Source: Paramecium sonneborni (taxonomy: Eukaryota > Ciliophora > Oligohymenophorea > Peniculida > Parameciidae). Taken from it: a DNA stretch of 64,000 nt. Shown here in pieces: positions 52,677-63,100 of this stretch. Positions within the stretch are counted from its first letter, which is position 1, and each line of letters opens with the position of its first letter. The stretch covers positions 46,649-110,648 of the forward strand of contig CAJJDN010000108.1 of assembly GCA_905182985.1 (NCBI GenBank). Reading direction: 5' to 3'. Position numbers and translations under genes: made by a program. The notes beneath the pieces were generated by a model. That model did not search any database. It saw only the letters and a list, made by a program, of their open reading frames with translations, and was not told the origin of the DNA.

Positions 52677-53021
52677 TTCAATTTTTTTTAATATAATAAT
52701 ATAACAATTTTCTATTACATTAATTTAAAAGATAAATTCAATAAGTTGTATGTCCATCCAATATCATAATCCATCTCATTATACATGTTTCTATATATTT
52801 GAATTTTCATCTTTTATATATATTTTTTTTTGATTATCATCAGGTATTAATTTAAAACTGTTAAAATCCTTTAATAATATTTATTTCTTTCCCAAATAAT
52901 AAACAAAAATCAAAACAAAAAAAACCTTATACAATTTTATAAATTGATTATTAAAATTAAGTAAAAAATGATTGAACAAAGGTTGTAAATTAAAAAAATA
53001 AAATTTATTTGAGATTATTAT
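52677..53021. promoter_or_regulatory. Divergent intergenic region, dynein / pseudokinase
   Basis: A 345-bp AT-rich spacer between two divergent start codons. It must contain both promoters. Poly-A/poly-T runs are frequent; no known element recognised. Confidence 0.4.
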
Positions 53022-55038
53022 ATGGGATAATCCGAATCATTGCAAACAAACTCAAATTATTCTTTATTCTTTAAAACATTCTCAAGCCAATTCAAACCAA
53101 TTGAATCAAAAAATGAAATTTAAAGTGGATAAATCTATGTCAATGAGGCAAATCAAGAAATGGTTATTGAAATCCCATATAGAATTTTCAATCATGAATC
53201 CGATGAACCTTGGTAAAAATCATAGATTATGATTAAAAAAATTTAAGCTCCATACATTATAGATTATTTTGGAAGTATTGAAAAGTAAACTTCTGAAATA
53301 TGTTCAACCTCCTCAATTATTTTAAGTTATTTTGAATACATACCTCATAATTTAGAAAAGTATTTGATTTTATTAAATTAGAGAAATATTATAGAGAAAG
53401 TAACATTAAGAAGCATTTTCTGAAAAAGAAATTTGGTATTTTTTATGGTCAATTTCCTAAGCTCTATATGATTTAAAGTAAAAAGGATACTATCATAAAG
53501 ATTTAAGACCAGCTACAATTGCTTTAAAATCAAATGGATAAATAAAGTTATGTCCTATAGGTATTTTACTTGATTAAGACAATTCAATCAATAAATATAT
53601 CGATAATAAATTAGAATCATCCATCCCTCCTACTCTTAAAAAACAATTATCACAAAATTAGCAGCCAAAAATCTAATGGAATTTAATTGATGCTTATGCT
53701 TTAGGCCAAACTATGCTAGATTTGATGATACTAAATTTGAATAATAATATTGATGAATAACAAATTATAGAATTGTAAAATTAATGCTATAATCATTATT
53801 CAATATAACTTATTCGAATTATGGAGTTACTTATGTCAGAATCAGAAAATTAATTAATTATAGATGATGTTTATTATATCCTAAAGCCATATAATAATAA
53901 AATTATCAACTTTTAAGATTTTAAGATATTATATGAAGAAGTAAAACAACAATCACTTCATTTGAATAATACTTTGAAATGTAAATCAGTAATTGAAAGT
54001 TTTCCACATAGATATACTCATCTAACTAAATCATCATAACATTAAAGAGCATAGTCAGAAATTATTTATGAAACTCAATAATACTAATAATAATCAATCA
54101 AGGTAGAAACTTAATAATTAAAATAATAAATTTAACCAAAATTATTCAATAATTTGGAATCAGAAAGATCTTAATCTAGAATTAATCACTAAAATAATGA
54201 TACAGTTTCATATAAAATAGCAAGATAAGATATTTTCCCCTAAGAAAAAGAACCTTAATTTAGAGTTTAAGATATATGTGTTAATCAATAATAATTATCA
54301 ATACCTAATTAATAACCTAAATTACTTTAAAAAATACTATTATAATCATAATTAGTACCATCAACTTAATAACCATAATAACATATCCCATCACATTTCC
54401 CATAAACATCTCCTATAATCTATGGATCGTAATCTCATAATTAGGCATCACCTTAAATTTAAAGCAGTTCTAATGTTATTGTAGGTCCATCCCCTACTAT
54501 TCTAGATTAACCCATTGATCCTTCATTATTGTAAAAAACATCCATAATGCCAATAAGCTCTAAATTTATCTAACCATCGGTAGTAATACCGAAAGCAGAA
54601 ATTTAATATGGAAGTTTACCTTAAATTAATCCTAATTAAATTATAAATAGAACAGCCAAAACAATAAACCCTTCCAATCATGTAAACCCAACAGAATATA
54701 CTATTGATACCTAAAACTAATAATATCATTTTTAAATTCCCCTTTAAAATGTACCTTATTAGGCAAGTAATTACAATTTTAATCTACCAAATTAACAAAT
54801 AAATTCAATTCCTTAAACCTAGACTCAAAATTAAAACTTCACTACACCAATTTAACCCCACAAAATAACAAATTTACCATTAAAGTCTTCTAATTTGATG
54901 TATTCTTAAACTCAGTAACCAAATCAAACTAAATAAGCCCCAATAGATAATTTTAAACAATAATACAACAATTTTGATAGAATTTAAAATGTACTTAGAG
55001 ACTCTGAGGATCTATTGTAATAAATTAATAAATAATGA
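53022..55038 (+). CDS. Myristoylatable pseudokinase with long Q/P/N-rich tail
   Basis: A 664-residue protein with one 22-nt intron. It begins MGQSESLQTN (myristoylation-type N-terminus). The kinase-like part shows IKKIQAPYIIDYFGSIEK, ILSYFEYIPHNLEK and EIWYFLWSISQALYDLKQ. A catalytic-loop look-alike, YYHKDLRPATIAL, follows with Asp and Arg-Pro kept. The metal-binding DFG position reads LCPIGI, and the Gly-rich loop and an APE motif are not visible. A C-lobe helix (WNLIDAYALGQTMLDLM) is clear. Activity is therefore doubtful. The last about 370 residues are low-complexity Q/P/N/S-rich and probably disordered, ending at TGA 55036-55038. The 3' end lies inside the duplicated block, so it recurs at 55942-56126. 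Confidence 0.65.
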
Positions 55039-55678
55039 ATATTATTTTATTAACAAAATCTTAGATTTTAACCATATTATAAATATATATATATAAATTT
55101 AACTCTACAATCATTATTATGGTTTAGGGCATTTACCGTATCTTTTAATGTAATCATTATATTTTTTTTAACATTAAATTGCAGTCCATTAAAATGTATT
55201 TAATTTATGATCTCTTTTCATAGATTCCCAATCCTATTTATATTTTTTGACTAGTGCTTCTATTGCCCATTCATCATCAATATTCATTCGGACTTTATTT
55301 TTCTTTTTTTCTACTTCTTCTGGTTATAATTTTTATGTTGCTTATCTTTACAATTCTTTTATTTAATCTATAGATATTTCTTCTGCTTCAATGTATTATT
55401 GTTCAGGGGCTGATTCCTTTTATTTTAATTCATTAGTTATTTTTTAATTAATCTAAAAACCTATATTCATTCCCAAGTTAGTTAAGTTTTAAGTAAATGA
55501 AATATTTTTGTTCCATCCTGGAATTTTATTTTACTCTTTTTAAGTCTTTGTAATCTTTTTATTTCTTGAAAATAAATGCTTGTGAGATTTTTAGGCACGT
55601 TTGACAGTTTTTCTCCTAGCCATACAATAAATTTATTATAAAATATTTAATTTCACTCTCTAAAATAAAATAATGTAG
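54854..55678. repeat. Exact 825-bp direct duplicate, copy 1
   Basis: Identical to 55942-56766 (offset 1088) as far as I can compare. It ends exactly where the N run begins. The block covers the pseudokinase 3' end and all of NOP16. Confidence 0.9.
55111..55623 (-). CDS. NOP16: NOP16 ribosome biogenesis protein (copy 1)
   Basis: Intronless frame of 170 residues starting MARRKTVKRAQKSHK, ending at TGA 55111-55113. The basic N-terminus, the motif NLTNLGMNIG (NOP16 family: N-L-x-x-M-G-L) and the C-terminal helix pair WAIEALVKKYKQDWESMKRD with the following Q-x-x-KKYNDYIKRY match the NOP16 family in order and spacing. Known role: nucleolar factor for 60S ribosomal subunit maturation. The coding sequence is repeated exactly at 56199-56711; very probably there is only one gene in the organism and this is one side of an unmerged contig overlap. 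Confidence 0.82.
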
Positions 55679-55941
55679 NNNNNNNNNNNNNNNNNNNNNN
55701 NNNNNNNNNNNNNNNNNNNNNNNNNNNNNNNNNNNNNNNNNNNNNNNNNNNNNNNNNNNNNNNNNNNNNNNNNNNNNNNNNNNNNNNNNNNNNNNNNNNN
55801 NNNNNNNNNNNNNNNNNNNNNNNNNNNNNNNNNNNNNNNNNNNNNNNNNNNNNNNNNNNNNNNNNNNNNNNNNNNNNNNNNNNNNNNNNNNNNNNNNNNN
55901 NNNNNNNNNNNNNNNNNNNNNNNNNNNNNNNNNNNNNNNNN
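55679..55941. other. Assembly gap (263 N)
   Basis: A run of 263 undetermined bases flanked on both sides by identical 825-bp sequence. Apparent open frames across it are meaningless. Confidence 0.98.
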
Positions 55942-56126
55942 AACCCCACAAAATAACAAATTTACCATTAAAGTCTTCTAATTTGATGTATTCTTAAACT
56001 CAGTAACCAAATCAAACTAAATAAGCCCCAATAGATAATTTTAAACAATAATACAACAATTTTGATAGAATTTAAAATGTACTTAGAGACTCTGAGGATC
56101 TATTGTAATAAATTAATAAATAATGA
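55942..56126 (+). other. Second copy of the pseudokinase 3' end
   Basis: Repeats 54854-55038 exactly, from the P/Q-rich tail to the TGA. It has no 5' part, as expected for the overlapping start of the next contig rather than a real truncated gene. Confidence 0.85.
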
Positions 56127-56198
56127 ATATTATTTTATTAACAAAATCTTAGATTTTAACCATATTATAAATATATATATATAAATTTAACTCTACAA

Positions 56199-56711
56199 TC
56201 ATTATTATGGTTTAGGGCATTTACCGTATCTTTTAATGTAATCATTATATTTTTTTTAACATTAAATTGCAGTCCATTAAAATGTATTTAATTTATGATC
56301 TCTTTTCATAGATTCCCAATCCTATTTATATTTTTTGACTAGTGCTTCTATTGCCCATTCATCATCAATATTCATTCGGACTTTATTTTTCTTTTTTTCT
56401 ACTTCTTCTGGTTATAATTTTTATGTTGCTTATCTTTACAATTCTTTTATTTAATCTATAGATATTTCTTCTGCTTCAATGTATTATTGTTCAGGGGCTG
56501 ATTCCTTTTATTTTAATTCATTAGTTATTTTTTAATTAATCTAAAAACCTATATTCATTCCCAAGTTAGTTAAGTTTTAAGTAAATGAAATATTTTTGTT
56601 CCATCCTGGAATTTTATTTTACTCTTTTTAAGTCTTTGTAATCTTTTTATTTCTTGAAAATAAATGCTTGTGAGATTTTTAGGCACGTTTGACAGTTTTT
56701 CTCCTAGCCAT
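56199..56711 (-). CDS. NOP16: NOP16 ribosome biogenesis protein (copy 2)
   Basis: Same 170-residue frame as at 55111-55623. This copy has an intact upstream region (56712-56795) leading to the next gene, so it is the better representative of the locus. See the other copy for family evidence. Confidence 0.82.
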
Positions 56712-56795
56712 ACAATAAATTTATTATAAAATATTTAATTTCACTCTCTAAAATAAAATAATGTAGTTTCTGAAAATAACAGATGTTTATAGTTA

Positions 56796-57221
56796 TCATT
56801 CATATTTACTCTCAGAACTTCTATCTAGGATATATTTTTTGAGAAATTTATCTTCAAATTAAATTAACTATTGCATTAATTCTAAATCTAAATTAGTTCT
56901 GCTTAAAATAGTATAGAACTCATCTAAATATTAAGCATTTCTTCCAAATTTTCTTCTAAATTGTTTAAAGACTTCATTGATCTTCTAAATCTCTTCTTCT
57001 GATTTTGAATTCCATATTTTTAAATGCAATAAATTTGTTTTTTTCTTTTCAATCTGTTTTTTATTTAATATTGTTGAAGGAAGCTTTACTTAATGCATTT
57101 TACCTATCGAAACATTAGATTTTTAAGCCTTCAAAATATTTGCTTCTTCTTCTTGAATAGTAGGTTTCTACACCAGTGAATTCTAATCACTTATTTATGT
57201 TATATCACTGGAATGCGACAT
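56796..57221 (-). CDS. Small unknown protein with charged helices
   Basis: Intronless frame of 141 residues, MSHSSDITQISDQNS... to TGA at 56796-56798. Ser/Gln-rich N-terminus, Lys-rich middle (KKQIEKKKTNLLHLK), then two amphipathic helices with FKQFRRKFGRNAQYLDEFYT and LMQQLIQFEDKFLKKYI. No domain recognised. It lies 84 bp upstream of NOP16 copy 2 in the same direction. Confidence 0.5.
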
Positions 57222-57460
57222 TAAGAGAAATTTAATTATTATATTTTAATTTAATTATTGAAAAAAATTGTTTACAGAAATTAAATCAAAGTGTATCTCA
57301 ATCAGATTAATAAATATTAACCAGTTTACTATTTTCATAAGTAATTTATTGAATTACATTACCTTGGCTATTTTTTACACTTCTCATCTACAAGAAAATG
57401 CTTATTCCTTTTTAAAATTACTAAATATATTCATTATTATTTAATCCGCTATTTTGCTCT

Positions 57461-57869
57461 TCAAAATAAAATTTATTTTTTTTATAAGGTCTCCTAATTA
57501 CTTATCTTTATATAAAAGATTTTTACATATAAATCATGCATTTCCAATATTTTATTGCAAGAAATGATCTGGTAAACCAAAAAATAAAAAATTTCCAAAT
57601 TCTCATTGTAGATTTAAAAATTTCTTTATTAAACAATTAACCAATGTTAAAATCTATTCTAATTTATTTTTATGTCATTTCTAGTCAGAATATTTATTTT
57701 GAATATCAATAGACTCTTAAATGAAATAATTTAATTTTTTAAATCAAATAAAATAAGCAAGCAAATTTATTAATTTTTATCTTCACAGCATTTCCAAATA
57801 GGAATCTAATTATTTTTCTGTTTTTCATATAATTTTGGTTATAACCTTATCTTTTGAATTTTCCGTCAT
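57461..57869 (-). CDS. Doubtful small ORF with one intron
   Basis: ATG 57869 opens MTENSKDK. A 28-nt intron (GTTATAACC...AACAG) removes an in-frame TGA and gives 126 residues ending at TGA 57461-57463. Cys pair in IWKCCEDKN, then a hydrophobic and Ile/Asn-rich body. The composition is close to what AT-rich DNA gives by chance, so this may not be a gene. Confidence 0.28.
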
Positions 57870-58343
57870 TTTAAAAATATAATAATTGACTAAATTATAA
57901 TGAGGTTATAATCCTATCATTTTTTGTAAGTTATGTATAGATAGGTATATCCTCTCATAATATAGTTACTTGATTAGGCATTGAATAAAAATGTACACAA
58001 AGTCTTTTTTCTGGAAAATATCTTTTAACAGATTATATTCATAAAAATCATCATTTCTTATTATTATTTTATCTTTTGTAAAGTTTTATCATGATACTAG
58101 ATATTATTTTAGTATAAAAGAGAAGATTTAGAATTCATCAAGATTGAAATTTAGAATCATATTAAAAACTTAAATAAAATCAAGTACTTAAATTTTAAAT
58201 TGACAAAAAGAAAGATTTTTGAAAGATATTTCATTAGGTATGGAAAAAAGGTATTTTTATAAGATTAGTAAATTAAAAAAAATAAGTAAAATGGTAAACT
58301 TGATCTATAGAAATATTATTTTATTTTAAATATTATTCTCAGA
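57870..58343. other. No gene seen
   Basis: AT-rich spacer between the doubtful small ORF and the 3' end of the MYB gene; no supported frame. Confidence 0.4.
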
Positions 58344-60069
58344 TCACTATTAGTTAAGATTTCTTCTTTTATTAAATTATTAAATTGGGTTCTCTTATAA
58401 TAAGTCTAATTCTTTTTTGCTTGAAAAACCATTTAATTAAGGTTATCTTAGATAACCTATATTCAAAAATGGAGTAGTAGATATCTACTGGGGAAATGCT
58501 TATGTTTATTAGGGAGGAGGAATCTATTCATCATTTTATTGCATATATTATTCATTATTCCAAAATGGGGATTGTAACATAGAAGGTAACAAAAAAGGAG
58601 ATGTAGAACTCACTTTATAAATATTATTTAATTTTGGTATTTGTAAAGAAGAATTTTAATGGCATTCTCCTTCTTCAACCATACCTGGAGATAATTATTT
58701 TAAGAATTAGTTCTCCAAGAACTGATATCCTGGTGATGTTAAACATTATAGCATCATTAAAGGTGTTGCATTTTTTATATCCTCTTAAAGGAAATTTGAC
58801 TGTAAATTCAGTGCTATTTTCATTTCTTCATTATTAAAGTTCATTTGTTATTGTAATTATTACAATTATATCTACTAATTTTATTATTATTGAAATTGTT
58901 ATAATTATAATTATTGTTATTGTTATTATTATTATTGTTATTATTATAATAATAATAATTATTATTATTATTATTGTTATTGTTATTGTTATTATTATTA
59001 TTATTTAATTATCGGTTGAACTGGTTAAATAAATGATTGGTGCGATATTTATTCTTCCTATTTTATAATCTTAGGAAGATTTCTTAATTTTCTTGATTCA
59101 AGACTTTAATCTTTATTTCTTATGCCTTTTTTATGTCTGCCTCTTTTACCTACAATTCCTTATTTATTAGAATCTACATGAGCTTAACTAGAATTAATTA
59201 TTTTATTTAAATTACTTTTTTCTTATGTATTGTTTAACCATGTCAATTTCATCGCATTCATCATCTTTGCATATTTTGTGAATTAATGATTTATAACTTG
59301 ATATGGTAAAAATTAATACCGATTTTTTACTTAATTTTCTGTTCTTCCATTTAACTATTATGAAATTTAAGACCATTTCTTTCCATTTTTGACTACATTA
59401 TTAAGAATAATCAAATCTTCTTTGAGCATCCATTAATCTCTCGGAAAATAAAATAATAATTCTACTTATTCAATTCTGGATTAAGATAATTCATCCATCT
59501 TTCTCGTATTTATTTAGGAGTGCGAATATTGCCTTATAGATTTTTTTCATATAATGAGACAGCTATTTAGGTCCATATATGTTTATGTTTTTAGCTAATC
59601 TTAAATATATTCGACTACTTCATTTAAGTTTTAATGAATTCATCTTCTTCTGAAAGCCAGTTGATTGATTTCATCTATGGATTTATTAATGTTATCCATC
59701 GTTACTTCAATGAATGTCTGTCAATTTTAAGAATGTTTTCAAAATTTACCCAGTCATTCTCATCCTATGATGAATTTCTCATGATACCGGATGAATAGTA
59801 AGATGGCTTTATTTCTCAAAATATTTAACTAGAAACCAAATCAAAAACAATTTAAAAGAATTGTCCCATTTTCTTTTGCACCGTAATTTTTCATCTTCTA
59901 AAAAACTATAAATAAGTTTTATATTAAACCTCTTACAAATTTGTTCAAACTTTTTATTCGATGGATATATGAATTCTCCTCTTATTTTAAATTATTTTCT
60001 ATACTCATCAGAAATAGGAGTATTTTATTTATCTCCCAAACTAATTATGAATGTTTAGAATTCGTTCAT
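58344..60069 (-). CDS. Three-repeat MYB DNA-binding protein with polyQ tract
   Basis: A 541-residue protein, four introns (23, 26, 23 and 28 nt). Starts MNEFQTFIISLGDKQN. Three MYB repeats follow a helical N-terminus. R1 contains DWVNFENILKIDRHSLKQRW, R2 NWLSEEDEF...WTQIAVSLYEKN...RTPKQIRERWMNYL, and R3 WMLKEDLIILNNVV...KWSQISQQL...RTENQVKNRY. The recognition-helix residues NQVKNRY are the classical MYB type. A basic linker (KRGRHKKGIRNKD) is followed by a Gln tract encoded mostly by TAA and CAA (about 58860-59010). A Ser/Pro/Gln-rich C-terminus ends KKELDLLQENPIQQFNKRRN. It is probably a nuclear transcription factor of the 3R-MYB/SNAPc4-like sort; targets unknown. Its start is 49 bp from the divergent Dicer-like gene. 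Confidence 0.85.
58855..59012. repeat. TTA/TTG trinucleotide repeat coding for polyglutamine
   Basis: An imperfect (TTA/TTG)n run on the plus strand. Read on the minus strand in the MYB frame it is TAA and CAA codons, giving about 40 Gln with a few Leu. The repeat is prone to length change, so polyQ length may vary between alleles or strains. Confidence 0.9.
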
Positions 60070-60118
60070 TCAATTATTTTAATATAAATTATTAATACTT
60101 GATATTATAATTAATTTT
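60070..60118. promoter_or_regulatory. 49-bp divergent promoter, MYB / Dicer-like
   Basis: This spacer is the only sequence between the start codons of the MYB gene (60069, minus) and the Dicer-like gene (60119, plus). Shared control of both genes is likely. It is entirely A/T-rich with no clear motif. Confidence 0.5.
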
Positions 60119-63100
60119 ATGTATGAATTACATAGTGATGAGTAGGATCAAGATGATGATAATATTAGAAATAATCAATATGAAGTAAATTTAATAGAAG
60201 ATGATTGTGAAGATAAAAGCTAAATTTCATCAATTTTGTAGAATATTATTAAGTAGCCATAAAAAAATTTGTTTGAACTAAATATTTCTGAAAATTAAGT
60301 AGATAAATAAAGTTAATAAGATAATTCACTTTCATAATTTATAGATTAGATGTTAGCTTCTATTTCTAACAATTAAGAAATTCTTAATAATAATGTTTGT
60401 TTAGTAGAAGATGATGATACGATTGCAGATACAATTGAAGAATTTGAATTTAGAGATTATCAAATGGAATTATATGAAAAAGGAATTGGTAAGAATTCAA
60501 TTATTTATTTGGAAACGGGATTAGGTAAGACTTTAGTTATAATTATGTTGATGTGGAATAGATTACTTAAATATCCTAAAAAAAAGATTTTATTTTTAGC
60601 AAATACTATTTAATTAGTTGAATAATAAGCATAATAAATTAGATAAAAATTACCTAGGGTTGCTGAATTATTAAGTGATGATGAATTAGTCATTGAAAAA
60701 GCTAAAGAATTCAGATCAAAGTTGAATGTGATGCATGGAAGTAAATGTACAGATATTTGGAATTCATTAATGTGGCAAATCATGTTAGAGGAAAGTAGTA
60801 TTCTAGTTATGACTACTTAAATTTTTTTAAATATTTTAAGAAAAGGATATACAAAGATCTCTAATTTTAGTTTTATTGCTATGGATGAATGTCATAATGC
60901 CGTATAAGATCATCCTTACAATTATATTCTAAATGAATTTTATTTTAAGACTAAGTTATAAAATAAAAATTAATTTTTACCTTAAATTGTTGGAGCTACT
61001 GCTTCTCCTGTTATGAATAGTAGATCAGTGGAAAATAATTAACTATTATAATAATTATTATAGTTAGCTGCAAACATGGATGCATAATATTTACATATTG
61101 ATAGGGTAGGAATAATAAAACATATCAAAGAAGCATAAATTATCCTAGTCTATTATAAAATGCTTTTTAATGATTCTGATATACAAAAAGTTATTGATTT
61201 AAGAGCATCTCTTACAAATTGTGAAAATAATGAAAACAAAGCTCTTGAAACTATGAAAAGAAACTCCTACCTAATAGAATTTTTTTAATTGAGATAAATA
61301 TTGCAAAATCTTAAAAAAAAATATTCAAATGATTTACAAACTAAAATTTTAATAAGCTAAATTGAAAGACAACTCTTAATCAATGGATTTTAAATGTATC
61401 TAGAACTAGGATAATATTTATTTGGTAATTAATTCTTATATTTGTAAAGTGTTACTACTAGATTATATAATAATCAAATTGGATGATTTTTTGACAATCA
61501 AAAGACGATCAAATCAAAATGCTTGCTTAGAAATCTTAGGAATATTGCAGAAACTACTAAAAGAGGTTCAAGTTAAATATTAAAATCTTTTATAATCTTC
61601 CACTTCAAAAGTTCAGGTTTTGTTTGAGATTATCAAAAAAGCCTATTAAAAAGGCAATGAAAATAATATGATTTTGATTTTTGTTAAACAAAGACTTACC
61701 GCCTTTTTTTTAAATAAACTTTTATAAGAATATTTGGCTCAAGAAAGATTAGGTAATTTATTTTTTATAAATTAATAGACATTAAATCAAATTTTATAAT
61801 AGGACATTGTACTTCGATTGTTAGAAAAAACACTAATTCTTAAGTAATCAATGTTATTGAATCAAACAAAGAAGATTAAGAAGCATTGATTTAACAGTTA
61901 TATATAGAATTATAGCATGATTAAAGTAAATTTTCTATTGAAGAATTAAAAGACCAAGTTAATAGATTAAATATATTTGCTTATAAAATTAGTCCTTCAG
62001 TCTAGATTGATATTTTAAAATAATTTAGATTTGGTAAAATAAAAATTCTAATTTCCACATCTGTTGCAGAAGAAGGTATAGATATTCCAATGTGCAATTA
62101 TGTAATTGGATTCAATCCGATAGCTAGTTCAAAGGCATATGTATAAATGAAAGGAAGAGCAAGAAAAGAAAATTCTTAGTTTATGATATTTATGGTAGAT
62201 AAAGATTAAAAAGCTAAAGTGTAAAGCCATCATTAGGTTTAAAATAATATCAAATAAATTATTGAAGAATTAACAGCTCCTTAAAGATAACAGATGTTGT
62301 CTAAGGCTGTTCAAACTTTATGTATTTATTAATTGCTTAATTTAGAAAGTAAAACTTTTGAGAACACATTTTATGATTCATTTGAAATTGATTACACTGG
62401 TGCTTTAATAAATACACATTGGTCTTGTTAATTAATTTAATAATTATGCTAAAAGTTTAATTCCAAATAAGCAGAAAGAGTTGTTCCAAAATATGTAATT
62501 TATTAATTGTAAAGTAATTCAAAAATGAATGAACAATTTATTTCATTCTTACTTCTCCCCATCTCTTTAAAAAGTTTTATTTTTTATGGAAAACTTGCTC
62601 CCACTTTAAAAGATGCAAAATAATCTGCTGCATTTGAAGCTTCTTTGTAATTATATTCAAAAGGATATCTTGATGATAATTTATAAATCAGTTTTGATAA
62701 TGATTTGGGTTAACATATTGGAGCTGATTAAGATGATTCTTAAATTATGATGGTAACTATCCTAAAAATTTTAATAGACTAGGGAATAATGGCAAATAGC
62801 TTGTAAATATTCTCAAAGGCTTTTTCATAGTTAATCTACTATGGGTGGCAAGATTAATTCTTAAAAAAAATATTATGATAATTTATTTAAGACTATTTTT
62901 CAAGGAAAAGATGAATTATCTGATGAATTCATATTGTATCAATGTCTTTTCAATAATGAGAATATAATAATAGCTTTTCCAAAATAAATGCTACAATTAA
63001 TCAATACTAGTTAGAACACATTTGTTGCTCTTGGATTTTAATTTTTATATCTATCATAGATTTCAAAAAGTCAATATATTAATTTTTATAAATAATATAT

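Larger units (their letters stand above)
55942..56766. repeat. Exact 825-bp direct duplicate, copy 2
   Basis: Starts at the first base after the N run and matches 54854-55678. Beyond 56766 the sequence is unique and continues into the next gene, so this copy is the one in natural context at its right side. Confidence 0.9.

Noticed and set aside
55616..55968. Three minus-strand ORFs of about 100 residues
   Set aside because: They consist almost entirely of unknown bases in the assembly gap.
58430..58730. Plus-strand frame reading NGVVDIYWGNAYVYQGGG
   Set aside because: It looked like protein, but the minus strand here is the C-terminal part of the MYB gene, which closes at exactly 541 codons; the plus-strand frame is a shadow.
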